From positions 4,638,034 through 4,702,033 of the forward strand of contig NC_082618.1 of the NCBI RefSeq assembly GCF_030936135.1: a DNA stretch of 64,000 nucleotides, given 5' to 3'. This document shows, in pieces, positions 1 through 14,600 of the stretch; the stretch's first letter is position 1; each line of letters opens with the position of its first letter. The DNA comes from Gavia stellata (lineage: Eukaryota; Chordata; Aves; Gaviiformes; Gaviidae). The notes under the pieces were generated by a model. The model had not been told where the DNA came from. It was given only the letters and a program-made list of their open reading frames with translations, and searched no databases. The position numbers were made by a program, and so were the translations under genes.

Positions 1-295
1 GCGGGAGCCGGGCCGAAGCCTCCGCCTGTGACGGGCAGGGCCGGGGCGGCGGCGGGCTGACGGAGGAGCTGGTGGGGCTGAAGGCGCCTGAGGGCGTTCC
101 TGCCGCCCCGGGTTCGCCTTAGGGCCCGGTCGTGGCGCGGGCCAGGCCGGGCGGTGCGGAGCCGCCGCCCGCCCCCTCCGCCGGGCCTGTCCCCACGGCC
201 TCGGCCTCGCCTGCGGGCCCGAGTGGTCTCCCGGGCCGCAGCAAGGCCCTGCCCCCGGGCTTCCGGGCCGGGGAGGCATCCCTGGGACTGCTCGC
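1..295. promoter_or_regulatory. CpG island at the left edge, probable promoter of a gene outside the window
   Basis: The first ~295 bases are very GC-rich with many CpG dinucleotides, then change abruptly to ordinary AT-rich sequence near position 300. This is the signature of a vertebrate promoter island, cut here by the window edge. An ETS/GABP-type site (CTTCCGG, 260-266; CCGGAAG on the minus strand) lies near the right end and is common in such promoters. Gene order remembered from human 7q22.1 (FIS1 next to IFT22, both on the same strand) would place a leftward FIS1 promoter about here. No FIS1 coding sequence is visible, so that name is only an inference. The gene could also run rightward as a noncoding RNA. 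Confidence 0.7.
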
Positions 296-2604
296 AGTTA
301 GGCTAGCCTAAAAGTATAGTTAGGTTTTATCGTTAAGGGCACTGGTTAAAGTGACACCAACAAAGTACTATTCTGCTGCATAATCTAGGGAGGGAAGCAG
401 GTGTGACCGGGATGGGTGGCGGAAGGAGCCTGTCCAGCTACGGGATCTCTTCCCGGCCACCCATGGTGCGTCGGTCTGTATTGGTGGAGGAGGTGTTAAT
501 CCTTCCGCCTAACTGGAAGATCGTGTTTAAACTCCAGGTTTTTACCAATAAAAAAGTAGATTTACATCCTTTGGGCACATGTAAAACTATAGAAAGCAGT
601 GTTGGAGTGGATAGTACGATACCAAGTCCTGTCAAGGGCAGGATCTGTTATGGCTTGCCTTTCTTATGGCTTGCATACCCTAAAAATCAGTCATTTTTAA
701 ACTGGGTCTCACAGGACTTCACCTTTCCCCTCACAGTTTATCAGGCCTTGCTATCAAAATAGGTGATATGGCAAGACATGGGATTCTGCATTTCATATTA
801 CGTTTTTGCTCAGTTAAACCAAATACAAACTTGAAATTGGGAGTCTTTGAAAATTAATCCTTTACATTTTGCCTATCTTGATCAATTGAGGTAAATCTTC
901 TCAGCCTCGCTGTTGTAAAAAGCGGGTTTAAACTAAAGACCTAACTTTTCAGTGTTCCCAACTTGAGGCACTGAGAGCTTCCATTTCATAGGTATTTCGA
1001 GAACCCAGAGCTGTAGATTGCTCACAGAATTGCTGGCTTAGTGACAAAATGATCAAAGGACTAAATATCACTTGAGGTACATTTCCAAATTTCTTAGCTC
1101 CTGCTTAGGCTTTTTTAGAAGTAGCTGGATATTACAAGCATTCAACACATAAATCCTTTTGAAAACCTAGCCCTAACTGTGGGAACTGAGCTCTTGAAAC
1201 TCTGTCCTCGTGTGTGTTCATATGGGTACCCCAAACCACCCATATTAGCAGCTACTTTCATCTTGTTCAGGTCAAGGCAAAACTCCCACGTGTTTTGATC
1301 AGTCCAGGATCAAACCCTTATGCATCACTCCTGCTGCAAACAGAAAGTAAGATAATATCAAGCTTGGTATCTATTGTACCTACAAGTACTTATTAAGGGA
1401 TGAATATCGTATCCCTTCCATCACTTCCATTGCCAAAATATTGACTATTGGAATTGCAACATTTCAAAATCTGCATCAGAACTCCTGAGCTTACATATTA
1501 AATGTGATTTATACAGTAGTTTGAAGAATAGGAAAACTCTCAAGGGGCTCGTACTTTTTTTTTTTTTCTTGTTCTCCAGTGTAAAGCCGTACTAGCTTTA
1601 TAGGTATGGTTCTTACTTAATATTTCCTTCTTTTTCTGGACAGTAATTGGACTTGACAGAGGCAAAGGTTTATGTAGTATCTATTCACAAAGTCTTGGAA
1701 CCTGGAATAAATGGGTAACTTCCTATGTGCTTCCCAAAATGTCCCAGTTAATTCTGATCACTTGTGGTTCTTATAGTGTTGATGTCAAAGGATTTTCCAA
1801 CAGGACTCAGCTAAACCTTAAAAGAAGTAAGCAAAGTTTAACCGCGGTTTGCAGTCATAGAAACAGGTCTATTGCAGCGGCAGAATCAGCAGAGACCAAA
1901 AGTCCTGAATTCCAGTCCCTGTGCTGTAAATGTTGGACAAGCAGTGTTAATGAATCAGTGAGACATGGGTCAGATCTAGAGAGCTGTAGGTGAGCAGAGA
2001 CTATTTCTGGAATAAGCTCTCCAGAAATAACAGCGCTCCTAGAATCCCATGTATTTTTATCAAATATATTTGGCCTAGAAGTCTAACATGGGCGTTTTCA
2101 GCAGCGGTAGTGCAAGCAGCAAACACAAGTTAATGGAAGATGCATCTTCCTGGAGGGTGTGTGCTGCATTAGTACAAGCTGGAGGAGTAGCTGTCACCTT
2201 GCAGTCTGCCTGAAATTTAATCTTGCAGGCTTACTGAAAAAGATAAGTTTGCAGCTTTTGTTTAAACAGTAACATCCAGTGACAAGCAGTAAGTGTGTAC
2301 ACTCGGTGGTTGTCTGGAGACCAGGAGTAAACTGAGGGGGACTGTGGTTATTTGGTTGCAAAGAGCATAGTGAAGTAATTTACATAACACATCCAGGAGA
2401 GAAGTAGTATTTTCTTTTTGCCTGAGGAAAATAAAATAAGCAAGTAGCCAAAGAGCTAATTAAATCTATTTTCCTAATAGATCTGTCTTGTGGTTGACTG
2501 ACTTCAGTGCTTATGAATACCCAAGTTCCACATGAAACTTTTCCTACTTTTCTTTTTTAAGCATGTAGAAGGATTTTTCTCTTTGTGTAGATTTGCCTTT
2601 TCTT

Positions 2605-2623
2605 CCCCCCCCCCCCCCCCCCC
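2605..2623. repeat. Poly-C / poly-G homopolymer run
   Basis: An uninterrupted run of about 19 C in the plus strand. Such tracts are unstable and hard to sequence, so the exact length is uncertain. On the minus strand the run would read as a glycine stretch in an open frame, but nothing else there supports a protein. Confidence 0.9.
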
Positions 2624-5600
2624 TAATTGGGGCACTTTGACCTCAGCTAAAGCATCTATTTTCATTAGACTTTGAAGAATGTAATGATCGCTGTCTTTAT
2701 CTGTGAAAATAGTCCCAGATCCTAAGTCTAGTTGAGTTACCCTGGCTATGTCCCAACTCCGTGTCAGGACAAGACCCAATTACATACATTGTACTACCAC
2801 CTCCAGCAAAGTACACAGCTTTGGGGGAAGTCACTGCACACTCCAGCAAGTCCCTTGATCTGGATGATCAGAGGGCCAGGGCTGTGATCAGACCGATGAA
2901 GAGTATGATCACAAAAGCTTTGTAGTCGTAGGAAGTGAGGCTAATAAAATACAGAGCTCATTCCTTTAGTTTTGAATGGTACAAGATACTGTTATTTTAT
3001 ACGACAGCTAAGCCGATTCTACAAAAAACAGAGTCTTTAAAAAGATAAACTAAAGTTCTGGACTTGCAAGGCCAAGTCTACATCTGGTGTGAATTCAGTG
3101 GAAACAGGCTGATGTGTGGGAAATGAGAAGCTGGCCTGTAGCACACAATCAAAATGGAGATCAAAAAGACCCTCTGAAGTGTGCTGTTTCCCATTTATGT
3201 TGCTTTACTGGCCTACTGGCCACAAAGAAGTTTGATTCCATTGTGCCCTGTATGGTGGGAGCATGCAGTGAATTACAGGCCCTCCTCCCCAGTGTAGTTC
3301 ATCTCATAAACCACCCACTGTTTAATTCAATTCATCCAAGAATGCTGAGTAACAAGGTAGATTTGGGAAGCGGCTTTGTGGGTTGCCAAGACTAGGCTCC
3401 ACTGCACTCATAGAGGAACACAATTGCAGAACTGAGGAGCCTCTGCCTGAGCAAATAGGAGAACTAATTTCAAGAGCAACATCTCATCTATCCCAGATGA
3501 CTCTACCTGTAGGTGTTACACACTAAGGATTTTGGTTACAGTCTCCTTCATTGGACAAACCATGAAATGACATTGTCTTTAGATGAATGCAACAAGAATG
3601 GTTTGAATGTGGAGAGTAAACATATGACCAGAAAAAATTGTGTGTTCTTAACTCCAGGTGAAGCCCAGGGAAACAGAAGTTGCACACATCTTTAAGGAGG
3701 GACTCGGCTGCACCCGACAGCAAGCCCTGGGTTCATTCAAAAGGCAAGTAACAAACTTGTCCTTCTAGCAAAAGAGGAAAACCAGAATTTATTGCTTGCA
3801 CTTTATGTATTTCTAGGTTTGCCAGAGTTTGTCTACTGTTTTTCTCACTTCTTTATTTGTTTAAAATAAAAAAGTGTTCAGAGTTTCCTAATGTTTAAAC
3901 GTTTATTTTCCTTTTGTTGAGATTGATGGGTCGTTAGCATTAAGTATTAGTTCTGCAGATATGAGTGTTTGTAGGCTTTGGTCCTTTCTTTTTAATGCAA
4001 AGCTTTTGGAGAAAATTTGCATTCGGCTAAGTATTACCATAAAGAGGTTGGTTAAAAATCCCAAACCAGTCATGCTCTTTGCTTCAAAAGTTATTCTGGA
4101 ATGCAAGGAATTCAGTCTGGAACAATTACATTATTTGCAATGGTAACTTCTTAGCGAACCCTGGAATAGTTTATGTGGTTAAAAACCTTTTCAAGAGCAA
4201 TTGAAAAATTATGTTATCCCATCTATTGTTTAAAGGATTCCATGTGGTATAGTTCTTTGAATATATGGGAAGAGACTGAAGCCAAAAATGAAAATTTGGC
4301 AGGCAAAAATTGAAGTGCTTGCATTGGCCCTAAATCTAGATATATGCACATTAATGATCTCATTTGAAAGATGTCTATATTAAGATTTGAAAGCTCTCCG
4401 GGTTCCCAAGGGACAAGCTCATTGAATATTGTGATGTACCATGAAACTGTACAATTTTTTCTTACTGCAAAATAACCAAGGAATCAGAAACTCATTCTCT
4501 ATGCATAACAAAGGGCACATTAAGAGCATAGTCTTTTGGGTAACCTTGCTCAGCAATACTTCATTAGAATTGTCATTGCAGGGAGGCACAGAACCAACAC
4601 TGCTTTGTGCTTACACACTCCTTCATTGGAAGACCTAAAAATATGCCATAACCCATTCAGGCTCACTATACCTGTATTAACAGTTACCTGCACCTGCCTA
4701 CAGACACACACAGAAGGATGCAAAGGGGTTCAGCAAATATTCTGACAAACCTTCCCATAGTGGTTTAAACTACTAGTGCCGTATAGCCTGCTCTGCCTTT
4801 GTGTTAGAGATAACTGTTGTAGTGAAGCAGAGAGTGGAGTGTAGGATTGTGCTTAGCCATGTAGTGCTTAGCCTTAGCCCAAATCTGCCTTTGTCAGTCA
4901 TTTCAGTAGAGATGCTGGACTTCGTATTGCAGTAGTTGAAGTGTGGATGCACACAGTCCTCCTGCCAGCTCCGTTATTGTAGCAGGATTTGGTAATAGAG
5001 GAGAGCGGGCACCAGCAAGGCCCATGTCAGTCACCGCACATTCATCAGACCTCACCCAGCAAAGCCCAACATGATCCAGCAGCAGAGACAACAAGGGTGA
5101 AGGGACCCCAGAGAGAACTCTCTTGTTTTTCACTCTGTTCATGAGATTATACTTTTATTTAAAAAACCTAAAATAACAACAGGGGGTTCTGCTTTTTGAG
5201 GCTGTTTTGCATGTAAGTATTGCATGTAGTAGTATTTTTCAAAACAACAGACCATGTTAGCAGTAGCGTCTTGTGCATTCAACGTCCTAATCTTGAGAAG
5301 ACCAGTTCATTAACATCAATAAGGTGAGTCACATCAGATCTGCAGGATTGGGCCATTTATCCCGTTTTCTTCCTCTGAGGCATAAGCAGATCAGATCCCA
5401 TAAATTCTAATGATTGCAATGCCCACTTGCCAAGAGAAGGAGGGAGTGTTGCAAGTACTGTAAAATTCATTGTCCCATGTGTGTTGAATTAAATGGTGTA
5501 GCCAAAGATTTCCGTGTTAAGACTTCAACAGCAGTGCTCATTTTGGAGTGTTTTATTCATCCAACTCTTAACTCTCGGTATATCCTTTTCAGAACTGTCT

Positions 5601-6084
5601 TTGGAGATATTTAGAACATGATACTCAAGAAGACTGAGCAGTCTTTGTGTAAACAATGGACGGGGCAGCTGAAGAGATGCCATAGGATTTCAGAGGATCA
5701 CCAAATCTTTTCAGATCCTTAAGCTGAACAAGCCCACTCTTCTGAACAGTCTAATCCAGGTAGGATTGCTGGAAGCTCCACAAGCGTAGCTTGAGGTCTT
5801 CCTCCAGGTGGGACTCTTCAGTGATTGCTGAGATTTTTCTGGGGCTCTGCCTATGCCTGTATGTCCAGAGGCGGACCAACCCAAATACTTGTTAATACAG
5901 GTTTAAATCCCACATCTTAGGTCAGTGGGTAGACCCAGCTAGACCAGCTGTTTCTAATTAATGCCATCCCATCCTTATGAATCCTTTTATTCCCTATTTT
6001 CCCTGATTTCTCCTAGGTGTTACAGTGGTCTCTCTATTTGCATCTTTATTTTACTAGAGTGCCTTTTCCCGATCTATGTCCCTT

Positions 6085-6245
6085 AGATGCAGACAGGCAA
6101 AATATTTTGTACTTCTATGGCACCTTCCACAGGAGAAAGAGCCTTTCAGTAGAGCCAGAAGAGAAGAAATTATCTCAGATTTACAGGCTGGGAAGACCCA
6201 GAGAGATAGCCTGATTTGCCTGGGGATACACAAAAGTCAGCAGTA
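6085..6245 (-). repeat. Degraded MIR-like SINE (tRNA-derived core SINE)
   Basis: Read on the plus strand, the segment has the order seen in inverted MIR copies: a 'cacttcca/caccttcc' stretch, then 'ctcagatttacaggctgggaa', an 'agagagata' stretch, and 'tttgcctggggatacacaaaagtcagcagtag'-like material that corresponds to the MIR core. The match is by eye against the remembered consensus, with many substitutions, so boundaries are approximate. MIRs were active early in amniote history, so such copies are old. Confidence 0.5.
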
Positions 6246-9200
6246 GGGGGGAAAAACCCCAAACATGTATTTCCTATCTCCCTATAGCTTTTTCGCCATA
6301 AAGTATATTTCCTTTGCTTATTCATCACACCTTTGAAAATATCAAAAAGCTTCTGACCTTCTTTGAAAAATAGCTGGAGACAAACATCTGTTGTAAAATG
6401 AATATTTCTTAGCAGGTGAAAAGATCAAATTAACTCATTTTCTATAGAATCTCAGTCTGATTGTCTCAAAAATGCTAGCTGCTGAGATATGCTTTCCTGC
6501 CTTACTCTTTCACCATTCAGGCAGCATGAAGAAGCTCCCTTCTCCTCTGAGACCACAGGAGGTTTCACATTGTTAACCTCCTTCAGATCACCTCCTCCAT
6601 GCACAATCCGAGTTACATTTACATGCAGACATAATGTCATTCAGCCCACTTTATGCCACTTACATCTCTTTTGTTGCCATGGGGAACATTGATAAGGAAC
6701 GAGTTAGCAAATAAAAAATTTGAGGAGGAATGTGGAAGCCACTACTTGGTGGATTTGTATGTAATAGGCAGTGACATTTTATTTGGCATTTGTCCTTACC
6801 TAGCTGAGCTTCTTCCACTGCAGCTTCAGCTACATTCTGTGTAGTCAAAACATGCTCTTCCCATAGGATTTAGAGACTTAGACATGTAACTGTATCTGAC
6901 CCTGGGGAATTTTTACAATTCTCATGAGAAGAGGGAGTTTGCTTGCTTTGAAAGTGCTTTTGCTGGCATGAAAGTGCAAAGAGCACCATCCAGTGTCTAA
7001 TCAGAGTAAATGCAGAAAAACTCAATGGCATTGGTACAAAGGCATCTCTGCGTATCTCATAGTCAAGCTACACCTGGTGGGGCACATGATGATCTAAATA
7101 AAAAGAGGCTACAGTCAGTTATAGAAGGAACTTCTAAGGGAAGACTGGCAAAGTTGTCAACCTTTCAGGAAGCCATGAGACAACCTGGAAGATCACGTCT
7201 TTTAAAGAAGTCCTGTATTCTGAGTTGGAATTGCTGATGATTGAGGGAGCAAAAGACACAAGCAGGAGGAAGTGGAGGTGGCAATAGGTGGGGCTGGTCA
7301 AGAAAAGTATGCATATTAAATCCATGAAGGGAAGGAGCTACAGCAGAGAGAAAATTGTGCCAGGTCCTTACCCTGCAATCCTTCCCCTTTGCAGAGTGGA
7401 ATCAGCAAAAAGAGGCTAGGAAGTTGCACTGGAGGCTAAGAAAATAAGGGAGAAGTGACTTCAGCTGCCACTGCCCAGTCTCAACAGCCTTGTATTGCTT
7501 GACAAATGTAGGTAGTCCTGGATTTCAAGAAAGAAAATGATTTAGAAAAAGATTTTGCACAGAAGCATGCAGTAAGTAGTAATTCTTCTTATTACATATG
7601 GCTACAGACTTTTGTGGGCTAGAGGGTAGGAACTAATAGGAGAACAAGGAGTCCATGGGGCTAAAAATGGGCACAGGCAAAAATTAATATTATCTGCAAA
7701 GAAGTGATACCCAAATAGATGTCCAAGAAAAAGCATGCAACTTTTCCATGGACTAGTAGTTGTGCAACAATCTATTGAAACTCTATGTAAACAAGGAAAC
7801 AGGAATGTTTGGTACATTAGGAACAGGATATTTATTAATCAAAGATACAGAGTGCTTCAGTTTAGCACAATGTTTGTAGTAATATATCGCTAATATATCG
7901 TCCCTAAAATTAGACTTTGGGCTGGCATAAATTAGAAATGCCATAATCCAAGATAGCGCCTCTGTTGTGTTTAGCATTCCCAGGAACAACTTAGCATGTG
8001 TTTGCTCTTACTCTTTTTATATTGGACTTGCAGAGCAGAACTCACTTCTTGGATTAATATTAAGCAGTGTTTTGTTTGTGCCCTGTGGCAGAAGTGCCCA
8101 GATGGAGTGCTTTGAATACTGAAAACATGAGAAGCATTTCATGTTCTATGGAGCTCTGTTAAAGTTGTCTGAATAGAACATCTGGTATCAAATCTTTGGA
8201 TAAATCAGTTTCTGCAAGTATTTGGACCTGCTATGGGTCTGTGCTTTGTTCCAGCTTTACATTCCCTCTCTTGCTTCCCTGTTTCTAGAGCCAATAGAGG
8301 ATGGTTTATTGCCTGGTGCAACCCATTAAAGTCCCTTTGTTGGGGCTTGGCAATTGGTTGAGCAGAAAGAGTATAAAAATCACTTTGGCATCTGCGGGGT
8401 TGAAATGGCAACAATGACTTAAGATCTCCCTGAAAGGCTTTTTATCTGTTCTCAAGGTGATGGAGAAAGAAGAAAGAGTGGTCATCCGGAGACTTAGGGA
8501 AGATACTATCTTATGTGTCTGCAGAGTGTGACGCTGCTGGAGAGTATAAAATGTCTCTGCCCCCCTGTAGGGAACTAGTGTGGATACATCCATGCAAGAC
8601 CTCCCTGCCAGGGGAAGTGAATGGTATCCCACTGCTCAGCACTGACAGATCCCACTGCCAGTCCTGCTTTCTGTGCAAGAAAAAGTCCTGCAGAGCTGCA
8701 GATTGAGAAGGGGAAATGGGAGCTGTTGTCATGTTGTATGACTGATACCGTACAACAGATGAAGGTGCCCGTACTTAAGAGATCCACAGCCCCAGCCTTC
8801 CAAATCACATGCCACTGCTGGGCACAGTGAGGAAGGGCAGGCTCACATGTTTTTCACTTCAATAACTGAGGCAGCAGAGGCAAATCAAGGGCTGATGCAT
8901 ATGGACCACCTAATTTAGAGGTGTTTGAGATTAACTCCTTTCACTTTAGGAAGTGTTTCAGCTAAGAAAGGCTGAAGAGTTCCCATTAGCCTTCCTGGGA
9001 CTTAGGACACTTGGCTCCACTCCTGGGCAGATTTTCAGATGAGTGGTGTTGCAAATAGCCCAAATTTACCCATGCAGAGGCTCTGACTCCTGGAGCTATG
9101 ACCAAAGCCATGAAAGAGCATCAAATGGGAATTCCTAAGTTGGATTCAGAATATTGTGAAGCAACTGTTTCACATGTAGTAACCAAGAAAAACGTCTCAC

Positions 9201-11656
9201 AATGTAACATTTTATGCTATTGAGGAAATAAGATATTTTGAGTTATATTCCTTTAAAATGTCTTGCTATGTTTAAAGGGCTAATTTTCTTCTCTTTTGTC
9301 TTGTTTTCAGGCTTGGTACCTCAAGCAAACTTCAGTAGAGTTATTCTTGCCTCACACCAATGGTAAGAGGAAAGAGAAGCAAGTTATTCATGTTTAATGT
9401 TGTTTTGTGCCAGATGTTTGCTGGTAGAAATCCATAGCTCCACAGGCACCAATTTCTTCAGGATCTGGAATGTCTGGCTCAATTTCTTTCTTCGTTCTGG
9501 ATGGTCTGTGAAGGAAACTGCTTTATTTTGCAATATTGAATATTCATGCTGGGAAGTTATAAGCAAAAACAAAATAATGAGAGACAGGGTCTCTAATAAG
9601 CTTCCTGTCACATGAGGCTCTGGTTCTGTTGAAGCAGATGTGGTTGCTGACTTGTTTCCAAAATGTTTGCTGAGTGGTGATTAGATTCTGTCATACTGAT
9701 GTTATCTCTCTGTGATCTCATTCAATACAAGTAGTTCTGCAAACAGTGAAATCTTTTTTCCTATGGATTTATACCTTGGATTGTGTTTCGGCATGGATTC
9801 TCTGGTGTTTAATGGAGATTGAGTTCATTTTAGCCTGTTTCTTCACTGAGGGATGAATAATCTGTCTTTTTTACTTGGCCATCTACTTTCATAAAGCTTG
9901 CAGAAGTTAAATATCTCAAGTATGTCAAATTTGAGTGGGAAGTATGAACCAGTTCCAAAGTTATTTGGGGCCAACTTATGTAAACAAACATGAACACAAG
10001 TCTCATTTTCTTACAAAAGCAAAAGTTAAGAATCAAATTTTTAATATTTTGTCCTTGTATATGACCTGCTTGAGTCTATTCTGTTTATTTGTGATCAATC
10101 CTATAAGATATGCTTTATTTGTAAAGCTGTATGAAATATGGGAAATTTTTTGCCACATTGAATGCATATTAAAACATCATTAATTTATACTTGTTATGGG
10201 CCACATAGGAGATTAAATTTGTTTTTTATTGTCCTTGCTTGAGCATGGGAAAGAGGTGATATGCATTTTAACTTATGTATTTGCACAGGCAAGTGCAGAG
10301 AAAGAACAGATTGTTTTTCCTTTAGAATTAGACCTCACCAGTTCTGGTTTGGAAAGGAAGACAGGAAAACTAGAATTGAAAATTACCTTTTGAGTTGCTG
10401 AGTCCAGTCTTCTGCTTCTGCAGTGAGTCAAGTTCCCAATCTTTTTCATAAACAGATTGTGCTATTCAAAAATATGCTGTGTCCTCCTTGTCGTCTCTTC
10501 TGTCCTCCCAGTTTCCTACTTGATTTGGACGTTTGCTTCAGAATTTCCTTCTTTTGATAGGAAGAAACCTTCTAATTTCCATGGTCAGTTTATGCATGTT
10601 TGTTCTTGTTCCAGGAATGTCCCTTAGGTTGCTTAGTTCTTTTCTACACCATCTAACTAAACTCAGACTGTGCACGTGCTCTGCTGTGCCAAGTCCGGTA
10701 AAGGAGGCAGGAGTTAGTCTTCATAGCCAGCCCTTCACTTATTTCCCTCATACTTTAGCTGTTTAGAGCAAATTCTTCATGCATTTTTCATGATATGTCA
10801 CATTAAGCAAAGTTCCTGTGGATCATAGATAATTTGAGGAACTGGTCAAGTGAGAAGGGTGGTAGGAAGGTTCGCAGCAGTCTCAGTTCGGTGAGTACAG
10901 GAGGATGATCTCTTGCAGACCCTAAGGGGGTCATATGAAAATTAAGGAAACCATGAAAAAAGTGAGGAAATCATAGCCGTTTTAGATCGTTTGTACTAAA
11001 TAAGAGGCCTGAAGTCTTTCCCTGTTCCTTTGATGTTGATCTTTCAAATGTTGATAACATCCAGTCAAGGCTTCATGTGGTTTGACAGGGGTTTCTTGGG
11101 GCCTGACCTGGGAAATTGTAAGCTGCTTAGAGTTTCATGTGAAGGGTCCAGGGTTCTGTACCTTCAGCAAAGCTGACTTTTCTTTCACGTCCTTCTCAGT
11201 GACAGTGAAAGTCCATCCTGATTTTATTCATTTTACTTGTATAACATGTCTGATTAACCTTGTCATCATCTTTCTGATTAATAACCCTACTAGCCATTCA
11301 AACTCTCTGCTTATTTTTTACATTAGAAATGTAACTTTTGCTTCTTCTAGATTAAGAAATGGTTATATAGCTATTACAAAACATCAGCAGGATTTAAGAA
11401 AAAAGCTTTGAAAAAATCACAGTTGCTTCTTTCAAACATCGTTGATACATTTTAAGTTACAAAGAGTAAAGAAAAACGACATCTATCCAATTTTCTGCTT
11501 ACATCTTGAGATCAGTACTGTAAGTAAGACAACTCTGGAAGTCTCTCTCACTGTCTTTAATCTTCTGCAAGGTTAGTTTAGTTTGCTTAACATAAATGAA
11601 CAATTAATTTAAAAATGAAAAGCACGAAGAGGGAGGGCAGTAATTCAAGAGGTAGA

Positions 11657-11697
11657 AGAAGTAGATAAGACAAGAAGGCAAGAAGTAGATCGGACAA
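11657..11697 (+). repeat. Short direct duplication, 17 bp units 24 bp apart
   Basis: The unit AGAAGTAGATAAGACAA at 11657-11673 recurs with two changes at 11681-11697. The stretch lies in a purine-rich block. It looks like a small replication-slippage duplication of no evident function. Confidence 0.6.
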
Positions 11698-14600
11698 AAT
11701 TTCATGTGTTCAGCTTCACTTGCGCCAGTGTAAAAGGTGGCATCTGTTTATAGTTAAAGAGGAGCTATCATGTGGAAACAGAACAAGAGCTAGAGATCAG
11801 GGCTCACTCATCTTCTATTGCAAAGTAGCCAGATTTCTTCATTATATTTAATAATGGCAGATTAAGCCCTTGAATCTGAGTTGGATCTCTAAAAGGTCCC
11901 AAGAAAGATGGCAAAAGAAATTTTAAACCCAAATTTGGGGACTGTGATTGTTCTTGCTGTGGAGCTTTTCCTTTAGGAGACCTTGTCAGCTGGAACCAGT
12001 GTCTGTATTATGAAGTGACCCACATGTCAGTGCTAAGCAGCCATGCTTGGATGCTGGGTGCGGAGGCCTGCGTCAGATTCTTTAGATGTGAGTGATTTCT
12101 GAACAATGCTCATCCTGGTCCCCAAGAAAACATATTGGCAGCCAAAGATAACTGGAGTGGAATCTGGCTAAACTCATCATCTTCCACATTGGTCCCCTTC
12201 CTCCTCTGAGCCTCACCCTGTCCCAGGGGTCTGCAAGGGTGTGTGGCAGGCAGCCATCACCCAGGAATCTCCCCTGTGCCTGGCAGACTAAGATTGGGAG
12301 GGATCCTTCCTGTTTTCTGGCCCGTTTCAGGACTGACAAAAGGAAGCCAGACACAGCCTGGAACTTGTGCCAAAGTCTTCCAAGTCTTTGTTAACTGGCA
12401 GGATGGTGGATACTGGCCAGTGGTGTCTGGGTGTAAAAGAAAAAGGAAATCAGATGGAATCTAAGAGGCTAAGGGAACTGCAAATGTTTGGGGATGAATG
12501 TCCTGACTTTCTTTTTTTTTGGAATATTAAACTTTAACAAATGATGTAACAAAGAGCAATCCACAAGCCACATAGCATATGCTCGTATCACCAGAACAGG
12601 AGCACGCACGCATTCCTGCTCACCACACAAGTGCTGTTAGTGATCTCTTTGCCATCTTATTCCACCTTCATACTTAACTTTGATTGTTAGCTTGGCTATG
12701 AGAATATACTGCCTACCTGTGTGTTAGCTTGTTTATCTCACCTGTCCCTTCTTAAGCCATTGACCATATTCAACCACATCTGATAGAATGAGAGAAATCT
12801 CAAAGTTATGAAATTCCTAAAAAATTCATTACTATAGGTAGCCATGTCTGTATAGAGAATAAGGGAGGAAGACCCTTCTAAGAGGATAGAAAACCTACAT
12901 TTGGGTAAATCCTTAAGACACAAGTCTGTTGGAAACTGGGCTTCAACAGCACTTAGCATAAAATGTTTGTTTATCTAATATGACTAGATTTTTCTGGGAC
13001 TGGCAAATGAATTACTTAGTAATGGAAACTGCATACAGCCATCTGTTTGGCTTCTGTGGGTTCATGTTATAGAAAACTGTAGGAGTGTCTGTAGGGATCA
13101 CAACTGCCCAACTTTGCGTCATAGACCTTGTGTCTTAACAGGACACAGAAATTCCCATTTAGCTGAGTAGAGAAGAAAGCACAGAGTGGCAAGTTTTAGC
13201 TTTTATTGCTAACGCTTTGTAAAATAACCTTTATGGTTTGCAGACTCAGACCTGTACAGGTCTGTGTGACCTAACATTTATTACACTACTACCATATTTG
13301 TACATCTCTCTCCAGTTCCTGGACGTGAAAGAAATTAAAGGTCCAAAAGTTCAGGTTTATGTTAATAGATCCAGATATACCCAATATTTAACTTCTCTGG
13401 ACAAAGGAACTGCATCAAGGGTTGGCTTGTCCTGTTATGTTGTGAAGGTGTCAGCACTGTGTGCTGCAAAGCTTCATGCAACCTTAGGGAAAAAAAGGAA
13501 AAAAAAGCCAAGTGTATGCTCAATGGAAAACAGATGGAGTTTTCATTAGATATTACTTTTAATGATCTGCTTTAAAAGTAAAGATACACCATTCTGAGCA
13601 GAAGAAGGGCCTCCTAATAGCTTTGTTTAGGTCCCAGGGTCATTATCTTACCACAGATAGGATCACAAGGTTGTTGTATCATTGGGAGTTCCAGTCAAAC
13701 TTGCCTACCATTATTAGAATTCCAAACACAGCAAAACAATTTTGGGGCCTTAACAATATTTTTCCCTAAGATGTATCTTTATTTAATGATTCAGAGTTAT
13801 TATTATGGGCCTGGCAGTTGGTTGCTCAGTTTCTGGAGTATTACCATTTAAACTATGTCAGAATAAAAATCCTGGAATATTAATTGCAGGGCAGACCTTT
13901 TGCTTCTTCGAGGGCCTGGTCTTCACAGTCAGCTTTGGTGTGACTCCTCCAAGGGGTCTTACTGGCTGTGAGAGGTGATCCCAGCAGTCTAGAAAGCCTG
14001 AAGATCCTTCCTAAAAAGATGAACCCTGCAATCTGTGCCTGTAGGTACTAAATCAGCTTTTGACAAGTGAAGAACAATGCAGTCCCAGGGTTTTAGGAAT
14101 AGGTCGCTGCTGCCAAACCACAATAAATGCTTTTGTCTGGAACTCATGGAACAGTAACATAGCAATGGAGGGTGTACCCTTGTCTATTATTCCCTCTGAG
14201 CAAATTCTCAGAGACATGTTACCAGGATTCAGATAGATTTCATGGAACTAGTAGAGAAATAGGCTTTCATTTCCTTACAAAGGGAGGAAGAGACAATGGA
14301 ACTCAGCATAACATATGGCATTTTTTTTGTTCCTGTCTGAGAGTTATGCAAGCAAAACCCAGTGCCTATCCTCAGACAGTCCTCTCTAAAGTGAGACTCA
14401 CGTGAGAAAATGTGGGTTACCTTTCTTCTGTTAGGAGTTGACAAAATTGCTTTACTTCCTCTGCATATGTATAAATACAACCTATGTCTTCAACTGATCT
14501 GCAGCTGGAGAGCATGAATCAGAATCCAAGCTCCTCAAAATTCAAGGAAGTTTGGAGCTGATGTTCTGGTTCACTGTCACCTCTGTAGAAAATACCTACA

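Noticed and set aside
1-278. Minus-strand frame open from an ATG near 278 to the window edge
   Set aside because: Gly/Pro/Arg/Ala-rich translation of a CpG island with no resemblance to FIS1 or any family I know.
2504-2779. 91-codon minus-strand frame across the poly-G run
   Set aside because: The frame depends on the homopolymer, which would code for Gly repeats; flanks show no domain.
8205-8830. Stack of overlapping 60-110 codon frames on both strands
   Set aside because: No frame dominates, none shows a family motif, and random frames of this length are expected in number.
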